From: Desulfobacterales bacterium
GTDB lineage: Bacteria > Desulfobacterota > Desulfobacteria > Desulfobacterales > Desulfosalsimonadaceae
Length of the DNA stretch: 6,600 nucleotides
Assembly: GCA_007135795.1 (NCBI GenBank)
Contig: SLIE01000328.1
Coordinates: forward strand, 1-6,600
Reading direction: 5' to 3'
Shown here: one piece after another, positions 1 to 5,272 of the stretch
Position numbering within the stretch: the first letter of the stretch is position 1
How the letters are laid out: each line of letters begins with the position of its first letter
The notes under the pieces: model-generated
Database searches by the model: none
Seen by the model: only the letters and a program-made list of their open reading frames with translations
What the model was told of the DNA's origin: nothing
Position numbers and translations under genes: made by a program

Positions 1-19
1 CAATCTCTGCGTCCGGCTC

Positions 20-105
20 AAATTTTAATCCTCAAAATACGTCCAGTATTCCTGCGGTTAAAATTTTCGCCGTCCTTGACCTTGACGAAAAATCCTGGTT
101 TTCGT
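20..105. repeat. Two consecutive inverted repeats, possible dispersed repeat element
   Basis: An outer 9-bp perfect arm pair (AAATTTTAA at 20-28 and TTAAAATTT at 58-66) encloses an inner 5-bp pair (AATAC at 36-40 and GTATT at 46-50, loop 41-45), giving a long imperfect hairpin. A second perfect 7-bp pair follows (ACGAAAA at 85-91, TTTTCGT at 99-105). I see no credible gene here. The arrangement resembles intergenic palindromic elements that recur in Desulfobacterota genomes, but that is only an impression; within this window there is a single copy. It could also be the end of a transcript coming from the left. The inverted repeats are seen; the repeat-family identity is inferred. Confidence 0.4.
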
Positions 106-153
106 TCGGGCACTAAATAGATATTTCCAGGCATCTGTTCTGTCAAAGCCGGT

Positions 154-175
154 GATAACGGAAGACTCTGTTATC
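154..175. other. Small inverted repeat upstream of fmdB-like gene
   Basis: GATAAC (154-159) and GTTATC (170-175) form a 6-bp dyad with a 10-base spacer. It lies just upstream of the predicted -35 element at 189, so it could be an operator, or chance. No regulator is identified. Confidence 0.25.
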
Positions 176-188
176 GAGTGCATCATCC

Positions 189-217
189 TTGTCACCACTT
201 CTATTGAGTATTAATAT
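189..217 (+). promoter_or_regulatory. Candidate sigma-70-type promoter for the fmdB-like gene
   Basis: TTGTCA (189-194, five of six matches to TTGACA) is followed after exactly 17 bases by TAATAT (212-217, four of six matches to TATAAT). Transcription would start near 224, giving a leader of about 64 bases before the ATG at 288. The AT-rich setting fits a promoter. It could also serve the flavocytochrome gene downstream, since no clear promoter was seen in the 81 bases between them. Confidence 0.4.
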
Positions 218-287
218 GGATAAAGTGGGGTGTTTGAGATTTAACGGCTGCACGTCCGGAAACGAAGAATCAATAAGGAGAAAAGCC

Positions 288-458
288 ATGCCAATGTATG
301 ATTATTTTTGTAAAGACTGCGACAGTGTATTTACGGTTTCGATGCGTTTATCTGATTATGAAAAGAATAAAGACCTGCAAAAATGTCCTGGTTGCGGTAG
401 TTTCAATGTAATCCGAACGATTTCGGCGGTCGAGGTTCAGACATCGAAAAAAAGCTGA
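288..458 (+). CDS. FmdB-family zinc-ribbon protein (putative regulatory protein)
   Basis: A 56-residue protein that starts MPMYDYFCKDC, the signature opening of the FmdB/CxxC_CxxC_SSSS family. Two CxxC knuckles (C8/C11 and C33/C36) would bind one zinc ion, and the segment after the second knuckle (V-I-R-T-I-S) matches the family. The tail is short and basic (SKKS). Members are annotated as regulators after the fmdB gene of the formamidase locus, but the molecular role of most is unknown. The ATG at 288 is chosen because AAGGAG at 275-280 lies 7 bases upstream and the family begins exactly there; the open frame extends back to 189 but that stretch is not family-like. The gene stands 81 bases before the flavocytochrome gene, so co-transcription is possible. 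The family call is firm; function is not known. Confidence 0.87.
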   Translation: MPMYDYFCKDCDSVFTVSMRLSDYEKNKDLQKCPGCGSFNVIRTISAVEVQTSKKS

Positions 459-539
459 GAAGCGATCACCATGTGCTGCGCCAGTTTAAAAGGGGGAAGG
501 ATGACGGGAATCAGTTGAACGGGAGGGAGAAATTAACGG

Positions 540-1841
540 GTGAACAGTGCCGGCAAACAAAAAAATCTTATCCTGTTTCTCATAATCATCACCGCAATCG
601 TACCTGCGCTGTTTATCGAGCTCGATGAAGCCACAAGCACGCTGAACATTTATAAGCTGATTGCAAAGACAGGCTCGCTCATCGGTACGTCCCTTTTTGC
701 CTGGCAGTTTTTAATCGGATTTCGACAGGCCGTCCCTTACCTTATCGAAGATTTCATCTGGTCTATCGAGCTGCATAAAAAACTCGGCATGTTTGCATCC
801 ATATTCATACTCCTTCACCCCGTCTTCATAACCCTTTTTTACCTTGAAAAGGAAGGGACAAACCCCCTCACCCTCACCCTGAAAACACCTTTTGATGCGT
901 ATGTGATGCTGGGCCAGGTATCCCTGGTAATTATTGCCGTCATATTTTTTACCAGCGCCGTCTTTCGCCGGTACATGTCTTTTGATGCCTGGTACGCCAC
1001 ACACCTTCTGGTCTTTTTGCTGTTACCCATCGTATTTGTGCACAGCTTTCCCATCGGTACGACGCTCCTCAACACGTCGGCGCGGTATATCTGGATAGGG
1101 ATTGCATCTGTTCTGGCCATTTTTTATGTTTACCGGGTCATGTGCCGCCTTGGGTTTCTCTCCGTCCGGCACACCGTGGTCGACGCCCTGAAAGTCGCCC
1201 CGGATACCACTGAAATCAGGAACAGCCCATGGGGGCATCCCATAAATCCAAAATTGAGCCAGTTCGTTTATTTCAGGCGGGGATTTGTCAACATTGCGCG
1301 TCCCTACACTGTTTCGGATTATGATGAAGCGTCCGGCCTGCTCTCTGTCACAGCAAAAGCATCAGGGAGAACAAGCACGGCCCTGCAGCGGATAGCGCCG
1401 GGGAAAAATACCTATATCGATGGCCCTTACGGTGTTTTCGCCGTCAATATTTTCGATCTCAAAAGGCCGGTGGTCATGGTTGCCGGCGGCATCGGCATCA
1501 CCCCGTTTCGAAGAATATGTAAAAAAATCGAGCATGATGTCGTGGAACACCCGTTCTATCTTTTCTATGCAAATCGACATGAGGATGAAATCGCCTACAG
1601 GGATGAGCTCGATCAGATCGATAACCTTAAAACCGTTCATGTCATCAGTGATCAACCGGATTTTAAGGGCGAAAAAGGGCTGGTCACGACACAGCTGATA
1701 AAAAAATATGTGAATGACGATCTCTCCGCGCATACGTTTTTTATATGCGGGCCGCCTGTCATGACGAAAAAACTGGAAGAACAACTCCAGCAGGAAGATG
1801 TCTCCCCCGGGCATATCCACCATGAGCTTTTCGATTATTGA
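540..1841 (+). CDS. NOX/ferric-reductase-like transmembrane flavocytochrome b
   Basis: A 433-residue membrane protein with a ferric-reductase-like haem domain followed by an FNR-type FAD/NAD(P)H module. About six hydrophobic helices are visible (roughly 10-26, 40-62, 82-102, 119-142, 153-172, 183-201). Two His pairs, H79/H93 and H155/H168, have spacings x13 and x12, as in eukaryotic NOX enzymes, which fits two stacked b haems crossing the membrane. In the cytoplasmic half RPYTVSD (254-260) is the FAD-binding motif, GPYG (295-298) and GGIGITP (316-322) bind pyrophosphate and nicotinamide, and CGPP (403-406) is the usual NADH-site motif; the chain ends in an aromatic residue, as in the family. 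It should move electrons from NAD(P)H through FAD and haems to an acceptor on the far side: metal, oxygen or quinone cannot be told apart. Start is GTG with GGGAGGGA at 521-528, a slightly long spacing of 11. No metal-uptake genes are adjacent. Confidence 0.9.
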   Translation: MNSAGKQKNLILFLIIITAIVPALFIELDEATSTLNIYKLIAKTGSLIGTSLFAWQFLIGFRQAVPYLIEDFIWSIELHKKLGMFASIFILLHPVFITLFYLEKEGTNPLTLTLKTPFDAYVMLGQVSLVIIAVIFFTSAVFRRYMSFDAWYATHLLVFLLLPIVFVHSFPIGTTLLNTSARYIWIGIASVLAIFYVYRVMCRLGFLSVRHTVVDALKVAPDTTEIRNSPWGHPINPKLSQFVYFRRGFVNIARPYTVSDYDEASGLLSVTAKASGRTSTALQRIAPGKNTYIDGPYGVFAVNIFDLKRPVVMVAGGIGITPFRRICKKIEHDVVEHPFYLFYANRHEDEIAYRDELDQIDNLKTVHVISDQPDFKGEKGLVTTQLIKKYVNDDLSAHTFFICGPPVMTKKLEEQLQQEDVSPGHIHHELFDY

Positions 1842-1966
1842 CAATCTCGTTTCATCTTTATGTTTCAGCCAGGACTTTTTTCTTTTTTTCCCGTGTTTTC
1901 CAATGTATTTATAAAGCGGTATTTTATCCGATTTGAACCTGAGCAATACAGTGAGGTTCTTTTATC

Positions 1967-2062
1967 ATGAATCAGTCCCGCTTCACCACCCTGATCTCCG
2001 GGTATGACTTTCTCGAGGGCCCCCGGTGGCATGATGGTCAGCTTTGGGTTTCCGATTTTTAA
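1967..2062 (+). pseudogene. Truncated 5' remnant of an SMP-30/gluconolactonase-family gene
   Basis: An ATG at 1967, preceded by GTGAGG about 10 bases upstream, opens a 31-codon frame ending in TAA. Its residues 13-31 contain F-L-E-G-P-R-W-H-D-G followed by L-W-V-S-D-F, the well-known N-terminal blade of SMP-30/gluconolactonase/LRE-like beta-propellers, where E-G-P carries the metal-binding glutamate. Real members run to about 280-300 residues. Neither the same frame past the stop nor the other two frames continues the family pattern, so this is a sharp truncation, not a single frameshift. The kinase gene begins 33 bases later, which suggests that a deletion joined this gene start to the two-component locus and that the remnant's old promoter may now drive it. 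A tiny expressed peptide is possible but less likely. Confidence 0.6.
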
Positions 2063-2095
2063 TATGCCAGTCATGGATATGGTGATCATCAAACA

Positions 2096-3217
2096 ATGAA
2101 TACGGATATCTCATCAAATTCTGCAGAGGCGGCCCTCAGGGAACGCGTAAAGGAACTGTCTTGCCTGTATGACATAGCCCGTATAGTCGGGCGGCATGAC
2201 ATGGCACTTTCGGAAATCCTCCAGGGAATCGTCGATTTACTGCCCAGGGCCTGGCAATATCCTGAAATCACCTATGCCAGGATTGTTCTGGCGGATCAGA
2301 TTTATACGACCCGCGATTTCAGGGAGAGTTCTCATCGGCTGAGTTCGGATATCCGGGTGGCGGGAATAAAAAAAGGGATTGTCGAGGTTTGTTGCCCTGA
2401 AGAAAATGCAAAAATAACAAACGGCATCTTTCTTGAAGAAGAGGGAAATCTTATCGAGGCGGTCGCCAGGGAAGTTGCGTTTGTGGTCGGTACCCGCGAG
2501 GCCGAGGCGGATCGCGAAAAGCTTCATGAACAGCTTCAACATGCGGACCGCCTGGCCACCATAGGGATCCTTTCCTCGGGCGTGGCGCATGAACTCAATG
2601 AGCCGCTGGGGAGTATCCTGGGTTATGCCCAGCTTGCAAAAAAGTGTCCCGGCCTGCCGCGACAAGCAAAGCATGATATTGAGAAAATCGAAGCTGCTTC
2701 CCTGCATGCCCGTGAAGTGATAAGGAACCTGATGCTCTTTGCAAGACAGGCGCCATCACAGAAAAAATCGGTTAACCTGAATGACATTGTTCAGGAAGGG
2801 CTTTATTTTTTTGCTGCCCGGTGTAATAAATATGATGTGGCCCTCGCTCATTTACTTGAGCCGGGGATTCCTTATATCAATGCTGATCCCGCACAGATGA
2901 ACCAGGTCCTGGTCAATTTGGTGGTCAATGCGTTGCAGGCCATGCCGGATGGCGGGCAACTGACTTTACAGACAAAAAAGAGTAAATCCCATGTGTCATT
3001 GATCGTGTCGGATACCGGTTCGGGCATGACGGATGATGTGCTGGAGAATCTCTTTATTCCATTTTTTACAACCAAGGATATCGGACAGGGAACCGGCCTG
3101 GGACTCCCTGTCGTTCATGGCATTGTTACGTCGCATGGCGGTTCGCTCAATGTGAAAAGTGTGGTTGGCAGGGGGACGAGTTTCGAGATTCATCTGCCGG
3201 TAGGGAAATTGTCATAA
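2096..3217 (+). CDS. Cytoplasmic sensor histidine kinase
   Basis: A 373-residue kinase without membrane segments or signal peptide, so it senses something inside the cell or a partner protein. Residues 13-135 form an N-terminal sensory domain starting E-L-S-C-L-Y-D-I-A and containing W-Q-Y-P-E-I, a GAF-like fold type that I recognise from many Desulfobacterota kinases but whose ligand is not known. A short coiled-coil linker (about 135-150) leads to the HisKA domain with phosphoacceptor H165 in A-H-E-L-N-E-P-L. The ATPase part has the N box around N274/N278, G1 box D306-T-G-S-G-M, F box F324-T-T-K and G2 box G332-T-G-L-G-L, so all catalytic motifs are intact. The response regulator starts 20 bases after its stop and is its likely partner. 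The ribosome site before the ATG is weak. Cysteines C23 and C99-C100 could make the sensor redox-responsive, which is speculation. Confidence 0.92.
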   Translation: MNTDISSNSAEAALRERVKELSCLYDIARIVGRHDMALSEILQGIVDLLPRAWQYPEITYARIVLADQIYTTRDFRESSHRLSSDIRVAGIKKGIVEVCCPEENAKITNGIFLEEEGNLIEAVAREVAFVVGTREAEADREKLHEQLQHADRLATIGILSSGVAHELNEPLGSILGYAQLAKKCPGLPRQAKHDIEKIEAASLHAREVIRNLMLFARQAPSQKKSVNLNDIVQEGLYFFAARCNKYDVALAHLLEPGIPYINADPAQMNQVLVNLVVNALQAMPDGGQLTLQTKKSKSHVSLIVSDTGSGMTDDVLENLFIPFFTTKDIGQGTGLGLPVVHGIVTSHGGSLNVKSVVGRGTSFEIHLPVGKLS

Positions 3218-3237
3218 ATCTAACGAATTGTATCGAA

Positions 3238-4587
3238 ATGCGCTCTATAGCTGAAAAAGAACGAATACTGGTTGTCGATGACTCTCCTGACACGGTGGAT
3301 GTGATTCAGCGAAACCTGGTTTCGGAAGGATACATCGTTTTTACCGCCCCGGGTGTGACCGAGGCGGTGAAAATACTTCAGGAGACCCCGCTTGAGTTGG
3401 TCGTTACCGACTTTAAAATGCCTAAAATCAGTGGAATCGATCTTGTGCGGCATGTGCGGGAGAATTTCCGGGATACGGAAGTGATCATGATTACCGGGTA
3501 TCCATCCGTGGACACGGCGGTTAAAGCGGTTAAGATCGGGGCGGAGGCATACCTTCCCAAGCCGTTTACCGACGAGGAGTTGTTGTCGACCGTGCGCCGG
3601 GCACTGGGAAAGCTTGCATTGAGAAAAAAAGGGCATGAACCACCGGAGGCGGAATTCACTGCGCCGCACGGCATTATTGGCGAATCCAAAGCCCTTCGCA
3701 AAGTGCTTGTCGCCATTAACAAGGTAGCCTCTTCTTCCGCCACGGTTCTGATAACCGGAGAAAGTGGTACCGGCAAAGAACTGGTTGCCCGGGCGATCCA
3801 CTATAACAGTGCGCGGGCTTCAGCCCCCTTTGTGCCGGTCAATTGCGGGGGCATCCCCGAGGGGTTGCTTGAAAGCGAGCTTTTTGGTCATGTTAAAGGC
3901 GCTTTTACCGGTGCCACGGGGGCCCGGGCAGGATTTTTCCACGCAGCGGAAAGAGGGAGTCTCTTTTTGGACGAAGTCAGCGAGACCAGTGCTTACATGC
4001 AGGTCAAGCTGCTCAGGGCGCTCCAGGAAAAAGAGATTTGCATGGTCGGTTCAAGCCGGCCTCGCCAGGTGGATGTGAGGTTCCTGGCAGCCACAAACAA
4101 GGACTTGCACACGCTGGTTCAAAGCGGCGTTTTCCGGGAAGACCTGTTTTATCGTCTCAATGTCATTACCATCGACATCCCCCCCTTGCGGGAGCGCGTT
4201 GAAGACATTGTTCTGGTGGCCGGCCATTTTGCCGCCCGGTTTGCAAAGGAAATGGGACGGCCGGCACCGCGATTTTCCGATGAAGCCTTGAGGGTTTTAA
4301 GAAACTATTACTGGCCCGGGAACGTGCGTGAGCTGGAAAATGTGGTTCAACGTCTGGTGGTCATGACGGATGATGAACGGATCGATGTTCCCGAATTGCC
4401 GTCGCTCATGCGATTTTCCGCTTTGCGCAGGGGCGGGTTTGACATGACCCTTGCAGAAATGGAGTCTGAATATATCAGAAATGTCCTTGCCGGCGTGAAT
4501 GGGAACATTACACGCGCAGCGCAAATCCTTGGCATTGACCGCAAGACACTGCGGGCAAAGCTCAAACGAACCGAGTGTTCGACGTAA
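3238..4587 (+). CDS. NtrC-family sigma-54-dependent response regulator
   Basis: A 449-residue activator with the full three-domain layout. The receiver (about 8-125) has acidic residues D14/D15, phosphoacceptor D58 in T-D-F-K-M-P, T86 and K108. The AAA+ domain (about 143-380) carries Walker A GESGTGKE (174-181), the sigma-54-contacting loop GAFTGA (221-226) and Walker B LFLDE (242-246). The Fis-type helix-turn-helix at 422-444 (G-N-I-T-R-A-A, then a helix with D-R-K-T-L) binds DNA. Phosphorylation should drive oligomerisation and ATP-powered opening of a sigma-54 promoter. The gene follows the kinase by 20 bases and ends about 190 bases before a strong sigma-54 promoter at 4775-4790, its likely target. 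The ATG at 3238 gives the normal family N-terminus, although no good ribosome site precedes it, so translational coupling to the kinase gene is plausible. Confidence 0.95.
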   Translation: MRSIAEKERILVVDDSPDTVDVIQRNLVSEGYIVFTAPGVTEAVKILQETPLELVVTDFKMPKISGIDLVRHVRENFRDTEVIMITGYPSVDTAVKAVKIGAEAYLPKPFTDEELLSTVRRALGKLALRKKGHEPPEAEFTAPHGIIGESKALRKVLVAINKVASSSATVLITGESGTGKELVARAIHYNSARASAPFVPVNCGGIPEGLLESELFGHVKGAFTGATGARAGFFHAAERGSLFLDEVSETSAYMQVKLLRALQEKEICMVGSSRPRQVDVRFLAATNKDLHTLVQSGVFREDLFYRLNVITIDIPPLRERVEDIVLVAGHFAARFAKEMGRPAPRFSDEALRVLRNYYWPGNVRELENVVQRLVVMTDDERIDVPELPSLMRFSALRRGGFDMTLAEMESEYIRNVLAGVNGNITRAAQILGIDRKTLRAKLKRTECST

Positions 4588-4594
4588 TTATTTT

Positions 4595-4615
4595 ACCGGG
4601 GAAAAATTCCCCGGT
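4595..4615 (+). terminator. Hairpin terminator after the response regulator gene
   Basis: A perfect 9-bp stem, ACCGGGGAA (4595-4603) with TTCCCCGGT (4607-4615) around an AAA loop, starts 7 bases after the regulator stop codon. The bases that follow (GTTCATTAATTCC) are only moderately T-rich, so it is not a textbook intrinsic terminator; it may instead protect the 3' end of the message. Position and stem strength favour transcript ending here, separating the regulatory pair from the downstream operon. Confidence 0.55.
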
Positions 4616-4774
4616 GTTCATTAATTCCTCACCTTCTCCTCTCTGTTTTTTGCTGATCTAAATACATCCCGTAAATATTCTCATGAACTACTAAAGCTAT
4701 ATACCCCTGATTCTTGGTTATTTTGCCTCAATGTAGATTTTTTATTGCACTGAGTCTTCCCTTCGCTCTTTCTT
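4616..4774 (+). promoter_or_regulatory. Presumed upstream activator region of the sigma-54 promoter
   Basis: About 160 AT-rich, non-coding bases lie between the hairpin and the -24 element. Enhancer sites for sigma-54 activators usually sit 80-150 bases upstream of the promoter, so this is where the regulator encoded next door would bind. I found no long dyad; the clearest small features are TCATGA at 4681-4686 and a T run near 4737-4743. The assignment is from position only. Confidence 0.35.
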
Positions 4775-4790
4775 TGGCACAACGCTTGCT
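4775..4790 (+). promoter_or_regulatory. Sigma-54 (RpoN) -24/-12 promoter
   Basis: TTGGCAC followed by five bases and TTGCT matches the sigma-54 consensus TGGCAC-N5-TTGCW at every defined position. The -24 GG is at 4776-4777 and the -12 GC at 4788-4789, with the obligatory ten bases between them. Transcription should start near 4800. It points toward the cysteine-motif/NuoE/NuoF operon and stands right after a gene for a sigma-54 activator, which strongly supports its being functional. Confidence 0.88.
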
Positions 4791-4799
4791 ATTAGTATT

Positions 4800-4960
4800 G
4801 CCTGGTGCTGAGCTGGTATGCGTTTTCCGGTTAACCTGAGATGGTGGATAATCCGAAAAGTCAAGGCACCTTAAAGTTCGTCGTCGCTATTGAATTATTA
4901 GGCCAGACTGTTCGAAAATCTTTATACAACCTGAAATAACGCTTATCAAGGGGGCTCGCC
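4800..4960 (+). promoter_or_regulatory. Long 5' leader of the NuoE/NuoF operon
   Basis: If transcription starts near 4800, the message carries about 160 untranslated bases before the ATG at 4961. I see an 8-bp palindrome GGTTAACC (4829-4836), a small GGATAATCC dyad (4847-4855 region) and a possible 5-bp long-range pairing of GGTGC (4804-4808) with GCACC (4866-4870). None of these matches a riboswitch class I can recognise, and no alternative promoter closer to the gene was found. The ribosome site AAGGGGG is at 4948-4954. Confidence 0.35.
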
Positions 4961-5272
4961 ATGGCTCGAAGAGAATACCTCGGTCTTTGCAGTATTTGTT
5001 TGCACAACGCCGAATGCGTGTTTACTGGCAAGGTGGAGCATTCGGTAGTACATTGCGAGGAATTTCAAGCTGATATGCCTGCTGCCGGACAATCGGCCCG
5101 GATGGATTTTTCAAAAGATTTTTTTAATAAATTTTCAAATGACACAGGATTCCCGCATGGCGGGAATAACGGTTCGAACCAGGGATTGTGCCACGACTGT
5201 GAAAGCCGCCACACCTGCGGTTTGATTACAACGCCCGAAGGGGGCGTCTGGTATTGCGAGGAGTATAGATAG
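4961..5272 (+). CDS. Small protein with two tandem C-x2-C-x5-C-x12-C-E-E-[F/Y] motifs
   Basis: A 103-residue soluble protein I cannot name. It contains two copies of one module with identical spacing: C10-x2-C13-x5-C19-x12-C32-E-E-F and C77-x2-C80-x5-C86-x12-C99-E-E-Y, each preceded by G-L. These eight are the only cysteines. A low-complexity Asp/Phe/Asn/Gly linker (about 36-74) joins the modules. Four cysteines per module suggest one metal site each, zinc or an iron-sulfur cluster; the sequence does not decide. Conserved spacing implies internal duplication. It is the first gene after the sigma-54 promoter, and its TAG abuts the ATG of the NuoE-type gene with no gap, so it probably works with that complex, for example as an electron-transfer, maturation or regulatory subunit. 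Start ATG at 4961 has AAGGGGG 6 bases upstream. Gene reality is near certain, function inferred only from position. Confidence 0.88.
   Translation: MARREYLGLCSICLHNAECVFTGKVEHSVVHCEEFQADMPAAGQSARMDFSKDFFNKFSNDTGFPHGGNNGSNQGLCHDCESRHTCGLITTPEGGVWYCEEYR
5149..5167. repeat. REP-like palindrome inside the linker of the cysteine-motif gene
   Basis: ATTCCCGC (5149-5156) and GCGGGAAT (5160-5167) form a perfect 8-bp stem around ATG. The ATTCCCGC/GCGGGAAT arms and the flanking GG and AACG resemble short palindromic repeats that are common between genes in many proteobacteria. Here it lies in frame within the linker between the two cysteine modules (residues about 63-70). Seen once in this window, so repeat status is inferred. 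Confidence 0.45.
5256..5263 (+). promoter_or_regulatory. Ribosome site for the NuoE-type gene, embedded in upstream coding sequence
   Basis: GCGAGGAG sits 9 bases before the ATG at 5273 and is made of the codons for the conserved C-E-E of the second cysteine module. The start codon directly follows the upstream TAG, so translation of the two genes is probably coupled. Confidence 0.6.

Noticed and set aside
18..134. Minus-strand open frame of 38 codons (basic peptide) across the left-edge palindromes
   Set aside because: No ribosome site, no recognised family, and the frame runs through inverted repeats; more likely a chance frame in a non-coding repeat.
189..287. Longer N-terminus for the FmdB-like protein starting at 189
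   Set aside because: The family begins at MPMY, and AAGGAG is placed correctly for the ATG at 288; the upstream 33 codons overlap the predicted promoter.
501..518. Five-codon frame (MTGIS) after a strong AGGGGGAAGG between the FmdB-like and flavocytochrome genes
   Set aside because: Could be a leader peptide, but it is too short to support, and no attenuator structure follows it.
1838..1864. TTGACA overlapping the flavocytochrome stop, as a -35 for the kinase locus
   Set aside because: The best -10 candidate (TATGTT) is only 15 bases away and poor; not enough for a promoter call.
1362..1946. Minus-strand 194-codon open frame
   Set aside because: Antisense to the well-supported FAD/NAD(P)H domain, with no family resemblance; a shadow frame.
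3220..3801. Minus-strand 193-codon open frame
   Set aside because: Antisense to the receiver and Walker A region of the response regulator; a shadow frame.
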